Shown: positions 1-5,205, numbered from the stretch's first letter. The stretch: DNA of 32,271 nucleotides from a virus (IMGVR_UViG_3300024518_000300:1-32271), one strand, 5' to 3'. Numbers and translations are program-made. Notes: generated by a model not told the origin, from the letters alone.

Positions 1-110
1 AGACCGTCTTCGTAATCGTAATCAGAATCCCATTCTTGTAAAGAAACTGCATTTACGTTAAAGTTGTCTTTAAGGCTCTTAATCATTTGGTTTACATTTA
101 CTTTTTTCAT
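1..110 (-). CDS. Partial hypothetical protein (N-terminal 36 codons)
   Basis: The gene starts at an ATG on the minus strand (108-110) and runs off the left edge, so only about 36 residues are visible, beginning MKKVNVNQMIKSLKDNFNVN and then turning acidic (WDSDYDYEDG). A clear GGAGAAA ribosome site precedes the ATG in a leader nearly identical to those before two other minus-strand genes (starts at 2851 and 3530). It has its own candidate promoter at 142-169, so it is probably expressed with the early leftward genes. No family is recognised from this fragment. Confidence 0.7.
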   Translation of the reverse strand, partial: MKKVNVNQMIKSLKDNFNVNAVSLQEWDSDYDYEDG

Positions 111-141
111 TTTGTTTCTCCGTTTTGTTTAAAGTGAGTCT

Positions 142-169
142 ATTATAACACCAAAACAGAGAATGTAAA
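142..169 (-). promoter_or_regulatory. Leftward promoter, cassette copy 1
   Basis: On the minus strand, TTTACA (164-169) lies 16 bp from TATAAT (142-147). The predicted start near 135 leaves a leader of about 25 nt with ACTCACTTTAAAC and GGAGAAA before the ATG at 110. The same -10 to start-codon sequence recurs upstream of the gene starting at 2851. The motif is visible; activity is inferred. Confidence 0.6.
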
Positions 170-189
170 GTTATTTTTACACTAAATAA

Positions 190-609
190 CTAAAAAGGTA
201 TGTCGTCCTCAAAGGGTTGGGCAGTATTTTGCTCTGTAGGCTGTGCTGTACCTGTGTTTGCATCACGCTTATCAAGCATCTGTAGTGTTCCATTAAATCC
301 ACTAACAACCACCTCAGTCGTGTACTTTTCTACCCCGTTAGAGTCTGTCCACTTGCGAGTCTGCATCTTTCCTTCAACATAGACCTTAGACCCTTTGTCT
401 AGGTATTTCCCTGCAATCTCAGCAAGTTTTTCAAAAAGACATACCTTGTGCCACTCAGTCTTCTCTTTCTTTTGGCCAGTAGTTTTGTCTGTCCATGATT
501 CCGAAGTTGCTATTGACAGGTTACATACTGCCTTACCATTGCTACTGTATTTAAGTTCGGGTTTTTGTCCGATGTTGCCTACTAATATTACTTTATTTAT
601 TCCACTCAT
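190..609 (-). CDS. ssb: Single-stranded DNA-binding protein (SSB)
   Basis: 139 residues starting [20 protein letters not shown], the standard bacterial/phage SSB opening, followed by a single OB-fold (about 1-110) with [20 protein letters not shown] and [17 protein letters not shown]. The Thr/Gln-rich linker ends in the acidic tip DDIPF, which in cellular SSBs recruits replication and repair partners. It coats single-stranded DNA during replication and recombination. I place the start at 609, not at an upstream GTG at 657, because GGAGAAAG sits just upstream of 609 and family homology begins there. It lies downstream of the annealing-protein gene, the usual phage recombination pairing, and is separated from it by a 148-nt structured leader. 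Confidence 0.95.
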   Translation of the reverse strand: MSGINKVILVGNIGQKPELKYSSNGKAVCNLSIATSESWTDKTTGQKKEKTEWHKVCLFEKLAEIAGKYLDKGSKVYVEGKMQTRKWTDSNGVEKYTTEVVVSGFNGTLQMLDKRDANTGTAQPTEQNTAQPFEDDIPF

Positions 610-638
610 TTTCTTTCTCCTATTATTATGATTAAAAG

Positions 639-655
639 GGTTGCTTACGGCAACC
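639..655 (-). promoter_or_regulatory. Hairpin in ssb leader
   Basis: GGTTGC (639-644) and GCAACC (650-655) form a 6-bp perfect stem with a 5-nt loop, about 30 nt upstream of the ssb start codon on the transcribed strand. There is no T-tract, so it is unlikely to be an intrinsic terminator. It may stabilise or tune the ssb mRNA. Confidence 0.4.
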
Positions 656-757
656 ACTCGGTGACTATTCTTCTTTAACTAACGAGGCGAGAGAAGGGTT
701 GAATAGACCCTGAGACCCCGATTGCGAACCGTTAGCCACAACGCACACAATTCTTTA
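656..757 (-). promoter_or_regulatory. GC-rich structured leader of ssb, with a possible 27-codon GTG ORF
   Basis: This 100-nt gap between the annealing-protein stop and the ssb leader hairpin is visibly richer in G and C than its surroundings. Complementary arms CTAACG (679-684) and CGTTAG (730-735) enclose an inner stem AGGGT (695-699)/ACCCT (707-711), suggesting a folded RNA. The same stretch can be read as a minus-strand ORF from GTG at 748 to TAG, including the peptide [15 protein letters not shown], but it has no good ribosome site. Whether it is RNA, peptide or both cannot be decided here. Confidence 0.35.
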
Positions 758-1369
758 TTATTTCTCTTTAGTATCAAAATCTCGACAAGCGTCTTTAATT
801 ATAATGTGTTCTTGATTATCAAAGGCTTTCCAAATATCAGTAACCTGTCTTTTAGTTAACTCTCTCCATAACTGTTTGACATTCTCGTAATCTGTTTCGC
901 CTTTTTTCCCTACAATACTTTTTTTAATTTCAGCCTCATAAGTATCACGTTCCCCATCTTTCCAAATAGGAATGTCGGGCAAGTCTTCGCCTGCATAGAT
1001 GTAAAGTCCAAGGCCATGTCTAGCAATTGCCTTAGTTGTTGAACGCTGAATAGATGTGTTTACCTGCATAGATGTAAGTTTATCGAGAGGTATTGCTTGG
1101 TTTCTGTTATCTATTACAGGCAAATACTCAATATGTTCTAAACCATCTATTGTTACCCCTGTCTTGACCCAAGCAGTTCGCCCATCTGTATGATAGTTCC
1201 ACCCATCCACATTCTCATACACACATGAGGTTGCATCAGGGTAGGCTTTTTTCAGTTCAGTCCACGCCCATGCCCAACTAAGGTATGTAAGTTTAACTCC
1301 TTTAGAAGTTGTGATAGATTCTGTATTTTCGTTTACATTTATTTTGTTTAGTGTTTTAAAAGTATTCAT
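758..1369 (-). CDS. DUF1071-type single-strand annealing protein (Sak3-like recombinase)
   Basis: 203 residues. The segment YLSWAWAWTELKKAYPDA (about 29-46) followed by WVKTGVTIDG, and later STTKAIARHGLGLYIYAGEDLP, match the pattern I know from DUF1071 phage proteins. These belong to the annealing recombinases (Sak3/RecT-Redbeta-like function) that anneal complementary single strands during phage recombination. It is probably a ring-forming cytosolic protein that works with the SSB encoded immediately downstream. The start has a good GGGAGA ribosome site. No exonuclease partner is visible beside it; the VRR-NUC protein at 5202 is on the other strand. Confidence 0.8.
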   Translation of the reverse strand: MNTFKTLNKINVNENTESITTSKGVKLTYLSWAWAWTELKKAYPDATSCVYENVDGWNYHTDGRTAWVKTGVTIDGLEHIEYLPVIDNRNQAIPLDKLTSMQVNTSIQRSTTKAIARHGLGLYIYAGEDLPDIPIWKDGERDTYEAEIKKSIVGKKGETDYENVKQLWRELTKRQVTDIWKAFDNQEHIIIKDACRDFDTKEK

Positions 1370-1370
1370 T

Positions 1371-1451
1371 TTAATCTCCCAATAGTATTAATATCAACCA
1401 TGCCCAAAAGAGCATGGTGCTTATAAAAAGAATTTCAAATAGTGTTTCCAT
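1371..1451 (-). CDS. Micro-ORF: 26-residue predicted membrane peptide
   Basis: Reading the minus strand from ATG at 1451 gives METLFEILFISTMLFWAWLI then LILLGD, a peptide that is almost all transmembrane-like hydrophobic. Its start overlaps the stop of the preceding gene (TAATG) and its last codons contain the ribosome site of the next gene, exactly the coupling style used elsewhere in this window. It fills what would otherwise be an empty 81-nt gap. No independent Shine-Dalgarno is seen, so expression would rely on coupling. Function unknown. Confidence 0.45.
   Translation of the reverse strand: METLFEILFISTMLFWAWLILILLGD
1397..1418 (-). promoter_or_regulatory. Intercistronic hairpin
   Basis: ACCATGC (1397-1403) pairs with GCATGGT (1412-1418) across an 8-nt loop, a perfect 7-bp stem about 28 nt upstream of the annealing-protein start. 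It lies inside the 26-codon micro-ORF. There is no T-tract, so a processing or stabilising element is more likely than a terminator. Confidence 0.35.
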
Positions 1452-1939
1452 TAGTGTAAAAAATCCTGTAGTGTTTCGTACACAAAATCCCTATCGTCAT
1501 TCACAGCGTCTATTTCTTCGTCAGTAAGGGTAACGCCTGTATCCTTCCACTCTGCCTCAACGACAAAAGAATCTTCATATTCGGGGTACTGGCTTTGCAG
1601 ATAATCCATATCCACTACCTGTATATTGTTAAAATCAATCTTGTTTTGAGCCTCAATATTTGAAGGTAATGTCCAAGTATGTGTTTTTTTACCGTATCTC
1701 CCCATTCTAAAACTGTTAGTTTTAATTAGTAAACCTTTACTTGTTAAGTCGGTTAAGGCTCTGCGGATGCTTGTTATAGGGTAACTATAATGTTGATTAC
1801 ATATATCAAGAATCTCATCGGGAGATAAAAGACTCCCTGTATTGAATAAACTTAGAATTAATTCCTCTTGATTTTGTGCTTTGTATTCAGAGTTAAATAA
1901 TTCTCTACCTCTTTCTTTATTAGTGTTGTAATAACTCAT
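1451..1939 (-). CDS. Winged-helix DNA-binding protein, function unknown
   Basis: 162 residues. The N-terminal half contains a probable winged helix-turn-helix: ELILSLFNTGSLLSPDEIL, then PITSIRRALTDLTSKGLLI, then a wing-like TNSFRMGRYGKKTHTWTLP. This resembles the DprA/replication-type wHTH and MarR-like folds used to bind DNA. The C-terminal half (about 95-162) is acidic with no recognised domain (DSFVVEAEWKDTGVTLTDEE). The start overlaps the upstream stop as TAATG, and GGAGAG precedes it. It could regulate the leftward operon or take part in replication; the sequence does not decide between these. Confidence 0.6.
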   Translation of the reverse strand: MSYYNTNKERGRELFNSEYKAQNQEELILSLFNTGSLLSPDEILDICNQHYSYPITSIRRALTDLTSKGLLIKTNSFRMGRYGKKTHTWTLPSNIEAQNKIDFNNIQVVDMDYLQSQYPEYEDSFVVEAEWKDTGVTLTDEEIDAVNDDRDFVYETLQDFLH

Positions 1940-2142
1940 TAGAACTCTCCTTTGTTTTTAAATGTCTGCCATTCCTTGGCAAACTTCTCGGTCTTCATAT
2001 ACTCTGAGGCGAAGGCTAAGGTACTCTCTAGCGTTCTTTCTACCTTGGGTTGTGGGTTGGCTTGGCAATACTCCTCAAACTGTCCATAATCCTCGTTTTG
2101 AGCCTCATTGATTTCATCAAAATATTCATTTTTAAGTGTCAT
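1939..2142 (-). CDS. Small acidic hypothetical protein (67 aa)
   Basis: The start is set at 2142 (MTLKNEYFDEINEAQ) because a GGAGAT ribosome site lies just upstream and the ATG overlaps the preceding stop as ATGA. A longer reading from 2163 would place the start inside the previous gene without a ribosome site. The protein is acidic and likely helical (ENEAQNEDYGQFEEYCQ region). No family recognised. Its place between two coupled genes marks it as a normal operon member. Confidence 0.65.
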   Translation of the reverse strand: MTLKNEYFDEINEAQNEDYGQFEEYCQANPQPKVERTLESTLAFASEYMKTEKFAKEWQTFKNKGEF

Positions 2143-2495
2143 AATATCTCCTCTAATATCCATCCATACCTGTCCTCTACATCTTTCGCAACCTCATGTG
2201 TGAAGTCATACTCAATGTAGGCGTTGTAGTTATCGTCATCGTGGTAGTAGCGTTGATTAGATGCTAACTCTTTTAGCATACCCACACATCTAATTATCTT
2301 TTCAAATACCTGTAAAGGAACATCACACATTGGGTCATCATTTAAATGATATTCAAATTGTTGGTATATAGTTTCAGCCGACTTGTTAAAGGCTAGTAAC
2401 GCCTCATCGTAGTGGCGTTCATATTGAGAGTAGGTGGGGCTACAACGCTCCATCAATGCCTTCTCTTCACTTATACTCATGCCGTCATTTGTCAT
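2139..2495 (-). CDS. Acidic hypothetical protein (118 aa)
   Basis: Starts MTNDGMSISEEKALMERCSP with GGAGAAAC upstream, and its ATG overlaps the preceding stop (ATGA). The sequence is rich in Asp, Glu and Tyr and predicted largely helical (ETIYQQFEYHLNDD, VFEKIIRCVGMLKELASN, EVAKDVEDRYGWILEEIL). No domain recognised. Small acidic early phage proteins sometimes act as host-protein inhibitors or DNA mimics, but nothing here shows that for this gene. Confidence 0.65.
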   Translation of the reverse strand: MTNDGMSISEEKALMERCSPTYSQYERHYDEALLAFNKSAETIYQQFEYHLNDDPMCDVPLQVFEKIIRCVGMLKELASNQRYYHDDDNYNAYIEYDFTHEVAKDVEDRYGWILEEIL

Positions 2496-2851
2496 TTTGT
2501 TTCTCCTTTGATTTTAATCTGCTCACGTTCCTCAGTAGACCATCTGTGACTGAAGTTAGCACCTAAAGACTCAGCCTCTTCGATGAAACTATTTAGTACG
2601 TTGTTCTTACGTCTATTGAACCAATGCTTAGGAAACATATTATCAATAGATTCACGTCTTGTGCCATTCCATGTTGTGTGAAATAATGCGTGGTTAATCT
2701 GTATCTTCGTCTTTGCATCATCCAGTAGGTTGACCTTGGCTATAGCAAGTAACAGGTTATTACTGTCATTATTCTTAAAGACCTCAGCACCAAGTTTAGC
2801 CTCTTTGAACTTAGCAACATTTTCTATTAGTTTTTTATTCCAATTTTTCAT
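2492..2851 (-). CDS. Hypothetical basic protein (119 aa)
   Basis: The start is placed at 2851 (MKNWNKKLIENVAKFKEAKL) because GGAGAAAAC precedes it in the conserved leader. The alternative ATG at 2905 would lie upstream of the candidate promoter's -10 element. The protein has a lysine-rich helical N-terminus and a middle section TKIQINHALFHTTWNGTRRE, then PKHWFNRRKNNVLNSF. No family recognised. It is the first gene of a promoter-led run that continues to ssb. Confidence 0.65.
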   Translation of the reverse strand: MKNWNKKLIENVAKFKEAKLGAEVFKNNDSNNLLLAIAKVNLLDDAKTKIQINHALFHTTWNGTRRESIDNMFPKHWFNRRKNNVLNSFIEEAESLGANFSHRWSTEEREQIKIKGETK

Positions 2852-2884
2852 TTTGTTTTCTCCGTTTGTGTTTAAAGTGAGTTT

Positions 2885-2913
2885 ATTATAACAGATGTCA
2901 AGCATTTTTTACA
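2885..2913 (-). promoter_or_regulatory. Leftward promoter, cassette copy 2
   Basis: On the minus strand, TGTAAA (2908-2913) lies 17 bp from TATAAT (2885-2890). A TTGACA (2896-2901) is also present but only 5 bp from that -10, so it is not usable with it. The following ACTCACTTTAAAC leader matches copy 1. The sequence around -35, TGTAAAAAATGCTTGACA, is shared exactly with copy 3. Confidence 0.5.
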
Positions 2914-2934
2914 CTTTAATTATAAATATATATT

Positions 2935-3189
2935 TTAATCCCATTCACCATTAGGTAAATAAACCACATCCCCAACTAATGTTTTACCAAAGAGTCTCGA
3001 TGCTTTGGTGTTAACTGGAAGGTCTTCAAGAAGGCCTTCTTCGTTAGCATAGGCAATACCATCGCTATCTTGGTGGACAAGTTCGATATAACCACCTACC
3101 CAGTCTTGCAGTTGCGATAACTCCCAAGGTGTGTCGTGTTTAGGTGTAACCACTAACTCATTCCCGTTTGCTTGTAATATTGTTGCCAT
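2935..3189 (-). CDS. DUF3846-family protein
   Basis: 84 residues. The pattern ELSQLQDWVGGYIELVHQD, then YANEEGLLEDLPVNTKAS, then LVGDVVYLPNGEW, is the LQ-VGG-IE / NEEG / P-N-A / GD-V arrangement I associate with DUF3846, a small domain common in phages and mobile elements with no established function. The ribosome site GGAGAGGAAAC directly precedes the ATG. A GC-rich hairpin (3206-3223) sits 16 nt upstream of the start. The gene ends just before promoter copy 2, so it belongs to the operon driven from the promoter at 3585-3614. Confidence 0.75.
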   Translation of the reverse strand: MATILQANGNELVVTPKHDTPWELSQLQDWVGGYIELVHQDSDGIAYANEEGLLEDLPVNTKASRLFGKTLVGDVVYLPNGEWD

Positions 3190-3205
3190 GTTTCCTCTCC
3201 GTTGT

Positions 3206-3223
3206 GGGGAGGTTACCCTCCCC
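3206..3223 (-). promoter_or_regulatory. GC-rich intercistronic hairpin
   Basis: GGGGAGG (3206-3212) pairs with CCTCCCC (3217-3223) across a 4-nt loop. The hairpin begins 7 nt after the preceding minus-strand stop and ends 16 nt before the next start codon. No T-tract follows. It resembles the hairpins at 3701-3725 and 26377-26398 in sequence and position. Confidence 0.5.
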
Positions 3224-3230
3224 TGTTAAA

Positions 3231-3530
3231 TTAAAGTGTGAATCCGTTAGATTGAAGAACTGCTATTACTTCGTTCTTCTCAAAAACACTAAAGTATTTA
3301 GGAAACTTCTTGTCTTCCTTTTTGCCTGTTTTTTTGTTAACTACTTTCTTAACTACAACTCTCATTAAAGTAGCAACTGATTTTGCACCCTTCATTTCTT
3401 TTCCTTGAAGGTTAAAGTGTTTTTTGATTTGACGAAAAGTAGCAAACTCTGATGCATCTGCGAAACCTGCATCTTCTAAAGTTGTAACATTACCACCTGT
3501 GTATTCGTTTCCATTTATAAAGTTTTTCAT
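3231..3530 (-). CDS. Stand-alone ArdC N-terminal-like protein (ssDNA-binding candidate)
   Basis: 99 residues from the ATG at 3530, chosen because GGAGAAAC precedes it; the upstream ATG at 3638 lies beyond the promoter. The order of motifs resembles the ArdC N-terminal domain: NGNEYTGGNVTTL, GFADASEFATFRQIKK, KGAKSVATLMRVVVKK, then KKFPKYFSVFEKNEV. In plasmid ArdC proteins this domain binds single-stranded DNA and is followed by a metallopeptidase, which is absent here. It is the first gene of the leftward early operon, which also encodes SSB and an annealing protein, so a role in DNA protection or recombination is plausible. The family call is by motif memory and is moderate. Confidence 0.55.
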   Translation of the reverse strand: MKNFINGNEYTGGNVTTLEDAGFADASEFATFRQIKKHFNLQGKEMKGAKSVATLMRVVVKKVVNKKTGKKEDKKFPKYFSVFEKNEVIAVLQSNGFTL

Positions 3531-3558
3531 TTGTTTCTCCGTTTTGTTTTTAAAGTAC

Positions 3559-3576
3559 CGAACCATTCCTGATTCG
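3559..3576. promoter_or_regulatory. 18-bp dyad, candidate operator
   Basis: CGAACCA (3559-3565) and TGATTCG (3570-3576) form an inverted repeat with one mismatch and a 4-bp spacer. It lies immediately downstream of the predicted start of the leftward promoter (near 3578), where a bound repressor would block transcription. The binding protein is unknown; the HTH protein at 4978 is a candidate. Confidence 0.4.
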
Positions 3577-3584
3577 ATAAATAC

Positions 3585-3614
3585 ATTATAGAGTGTATAT
3601 TTATAATGTGTCAA
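3585..3614 (-). promoter_or_regulatory. Main leftward early promoter (copy 3), near-consensus sigma70 type
   Basis: On the minus strand a perfect TTGACA (3609-3614) is 18 bp from a perfect TATAAT (3585-3590). It faces the ArdC-N-like gene and would start the whole leftward operon. The -10 is one arm of a perfect inverted repeat CATTATA/TATAATG (3584-3590, 3602-3608). Confidence 0.7.
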
Positions 3615-3644
3615 GCATTTTTTACACTTTATTTTCAAAATAGT

Positions 3645-3674
3645 TTAGCAATTCTTTTTTAAAGAGTCTATAAT
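3645..3674 (+). promoter_or_regulatory. Candidate rightward promoter for replication genes
   Basis: TTAGCA (3645-3650) lies 18 bp from a perfect TATAAT (3669-3674). The predicted start near 3681 coincides with the first of two leader hairpins. The -35 matches the consensus at four of six positions, so it may be weaker than the leftward promoter or need activation. Confidence 0.45.
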
Positions 3675-3679
3675 TGGTC

Positions 3680-3725
3680 TAACCTCCTTTAGGTTATTCA
3701 GGGTGGGGAGGTAATTACCCCACCC
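3680..3725 (+). promoter_or_regulatory. Tandem hairpins in the leader of the initiator gene
   Basis: TAACCT/AGGTTA (3680-3685, 3691-3696) is followed 4 nt later by GGGTGGGG (3701-3708)/CCCCACCC (3718-3725), an 8-bp perfect stem. They occupy the start of the rightward leader, 46 nt before the ATG at 3772. No T-run follows, so mRNA stabilisation or regulation is more likely than termination. The second resembles the hairpin after the capsid gene. Confidence 0.5.
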
Positions 3726-3771
3726 AATCTAAAGAAGGGATTTGAATAATTTAATCAACGAGGAAAAAAAA

Positions 3772-4461
3772 ATGAAAAACAAAATGACTAGGATTAGTGC
3801 CTCCTATACACAGGTATCTAATAGAATAATTAACGATAGGTCTTTATCATTAAAGGCAAAAGGGCTTTACGCATTTATGTACAGCAAGCCCGATGACTGG
3901 AACTTTACGATAAGGTCAATGGCATCACAACTTAAAGAAGGTGTCGATGGTATATCTTCCACATTAAAAGAATTACGAGAGAGTGGATGGGTTGACTATC
4001 GAAAGGCCACGAATGGGTCAGGTGAATATTTTATTGGATATATTGACGAGGAACACCCTACTGCTACACCAAATACGGCTATTCCGAACAAGCCAAATAC
4101 GGATAATCCCAACAAGGGAAAAGCCGTACGCATTAGTAATAAAGATTTAAGTAGTAATAAAGATAATATATATATAGAGAAATTTTCTCCGAATGATACT
4201 ACTTTGAAAGTCATTAATGAGAAGTTTCCTAACATAACTGAAAAGCAATTAGTAACATTGGTAGATACATTCAAGGACAAGGCAAAGAATAGACAGAAGC
4301 CTTTGAAAGACTTAGATTCGGGAATGAGATACTATGTACGAGAAGGATGGGTTAAAGTGCCAACTGGCAAGGTAACGTCATTCAACGCAATAAAGCAACA
4401 GGTTCAGGCAAAGCAAAACCAACATCTGTCAATGCAAGAACTTAAACAACTAGGGGGTTAG
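3772..4461 (+). CDS. Replication initiator with N-terminal winged helix (lambda O-like role)
   Basis: 229 residues from the ATG at 3772, which has GAGGAAAA upstream; an in-frame TTG at 3742 is less likely. The N-terminus (about 1-85) has the phage replication wHTH pattern: LSLKAKGLYAFMYSKPDDW, then TIRSMASQLKEGVDGISSTL, then LRESGWVDYRK. A low-complexity Pro/Asn/Thr linker (PNTAIPNKPNTDNPNK) follows, encoded by two 24-bp DNA repeats. The C-terminal part (about 145-205) contains TLVDTFKDKAKNRQ and YYVREGWVKVP, reminiscent of DnaT/primosome-type domains. By analogy with lambda O it would bind iterons within its own gene and recruit the helicase loader encoded next. It is the first gene of the rightward operon. 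Confidence 0.7.
   Translation: MKNKMTRISASYTQVSNRIINDRSLSLKAKGLYAFMYSKPDDWNFTIRSMASQLKEGVDGISSTLKELRESGWVDYRKATNGSGEYFIGYIDEEHPTATPNTAIPNKPNTDNPNKGKAVRISNKDLSSNKDNIYIEKFSPNDTTLKVINEKFPNITEKQLVTLVDTFKDKAKNRQKPLKDLDSGMRYYVREGWVKVPTGKVTSFNAIKQQVQAKQNQHLSMQELKQLGG
4069..4116 (+). repeat. Two tandem 24-bp iterons
   Basis: 4069-4092 and 4093-4116 are direct, head-to-tail repeats matching at 21 of 24 positions; each begins CCAAATACGG and ends AACAAG. The first contains the dyad CGG-N5-CCG. They encode the octapeptide repeat PNTAIPNK/PNTDNPNK within the initiator gene. Confidence 0.75.
4069..4186. other. Candidate replication origin inside the initiator gene
   Basis: The two 24-bp iterons are followed, within about 20 bp, by a strongly AT-rich stretch (about 4131-4186). 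This contains a 13-bp direct repeat TAGTAATAAAGAT (4134-4146 and 4152-4164) and an alternating AT run. Iterons plus an AT-rich unwinding region inside the initiator gene is the architecture of lambda ori. The pattern is visible; origin function is inferred. Confidence 0.6.
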
Positions 4462-4462
4462 T

Positions 4463-4936
4463 ATGTATCAAGAAATAAAAGAGGTAGACAGAATAGAAAT
4501 AGCAACAGAGATATTCGCTCGTATGGAAATGGAATATAAATATGCTACGAACAAAGAGGTAGATAAAGTAGAGGCAATTAAATTTCTTGCAGAACAATTA
4601 AGTAGTATTAGCGATAATGCATGTCTTGGATGGTATGAGGCACTTAATAGAATTTCAGAACTAGGACGTGAACATCCACCAACTGTACCTGAGATAATGG
4701 CAGAGATGCGTAGAATAGAAATTGCGATGCAACCAAAACTGCCAACTTTAGAATATACGAGAAGTAATTATGCTACCCAATGGGATAGTGCAAAAACAAC
4801 TAGAGAGAAGTTGGCATTTCTGTCAACCGTTTTTTCTAAAAATGAAACACCACCATCGACCAAGTACCACATTCAGAAATGGATGGTTGCCGATGGATGG
4901 GATAGCGTGAGAATAAAAAACACTTTGTATGTATAA
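4463..4936 (+). CDS. Candidate helicase loader (lambda P-like position)
   Basis: 157 residues, starting 1 nt after the initiator stop with a GGGGG ribosome site at the end of that gene. The protein is helical, with EIATEIFARMEMEYKYATN at the N-terminus and LGREHPPTVPEIMAEMRRIE in the middle. The PPT-x-E segment is reminiscent of the PPT-x-EF segment in lambda P-type proteins. The C-terminus ends WMVADGWDSVRIKNTLYV. Its place directly after a wHTH initiator carrying iterons suggests it delivers the host DnaB helicase to the origin. The family match is weak; the role rests mainly on position. Confidence 0.5.
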   Translation: MYQEIKEVDRIEIATEIFARMEMEYKYATNKEVDKVEAIKFLAEQLSSISDNACLGWYEALNRISELGREHPPTVPEIMAEMRRIEIAMQPKLPTLEYTRSNYATQWDSAKTTREKLAFLSTVFSKNETPPSTKYHIQKWMVADGWDSVRIKNTLYV

Positions 4937-4971
4937 ATACCTTTACGGCTATTTTAGCGTTTAGGTATAAT
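4937..4971 (+). promoter_or_regulatory. Dyad operator overlapping the promoter of the HTH gene
   Basis: ATACCTTTACG (4937-4947) is mirrored by CGTTTAGGTAT (4958-4968), matching 9 of 11 positions, and the inner GCTA-TTT-TAGC (4948-4958) extends the dyad. It starts 1 bp after the upstream stop codon. It overlaps a promoter with TTTACG (4942-4947) 18 bp from TATAAT (4966-4971). Transcription would start at about 4978, the A of the start codon. A repressor bound here would shut the promoter; autoregulation by the next gene is the simplest reading. Confidence 0.6.
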
Positions 4972-4977
4972 TATATT

Positions 4978-5205
4978 ATGCAAAAAACAATATATTACAA
5001 CGACATTTCTCACGAAATTAATAGGCTAGGGCTGTCGAAGGCTGAGGTAGCACGCTACTTTGGTATCACACGACAGGCCTTACACTACAGGATTAAACAA
5101 GACCAACCTTACATTCATTGGATGATTTATGGCCTTTCTAATTATCTTGGATATGTTCAGACTAGGTCTAAATGGGCAGAGGTAGCACGCACAGGGTCTA
5201 AATGA
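4978..5205 (+). CDS. Small HTH regulator, probably leaderless (Cro-like)
   Basis: 75 residues. A helix-turn-helix is visible at about 18-38: LSKAEVARYFGITRQALHYR, with the typical A-x-x-x-G-I turn. The sequence around residues 40-58 (PYIHWMIYGLSNYLGYV) may form a dimer helix. No Shine-Dalgarno precedes the ATG, and the candidate -10 ends 7 bp upstream, so the mRNA would begin at the start codon, as with lambda cI from PRM. A 32-bp dyad covers the promoter. The C-terminal codons contain short direct repeats (GAGGTAGCACGC and GGTCTAAATG). It overlaps the next gene (ATGA). It is likely a transcription regulator of the early or rightward genes. Confidence 0.7.
   Translation: MQKTIYYNDISHEINRLGLSKAEVARYFGITRQALHYRIKQDQPYIHWMIYGLSNYLGYVQTRSKWAEVARTGSK

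Noticed and set aside
679-735. Possible tRNA in the ssb leader (GGTTCG-like arm)
   Set aside because: No cloverleaf, anticodon stem or acceptor stem can be drawn.
3559-3614. Plus-strand promoter using TATAAT at 3602-3607
   Set aside because: No acceptable -35 at 16-18 bp upstream; the hexamer is better explained as an arm of the inverted repeat with the leftward -10.
3996-4280. 94-codon antisense ORF over the initiator/origin (possible oop-like antisense)
   Set aside because: Hydrophobic composition follows from the Asn/Lys-rich sense strand; no promoter or terminator seen on that strand.
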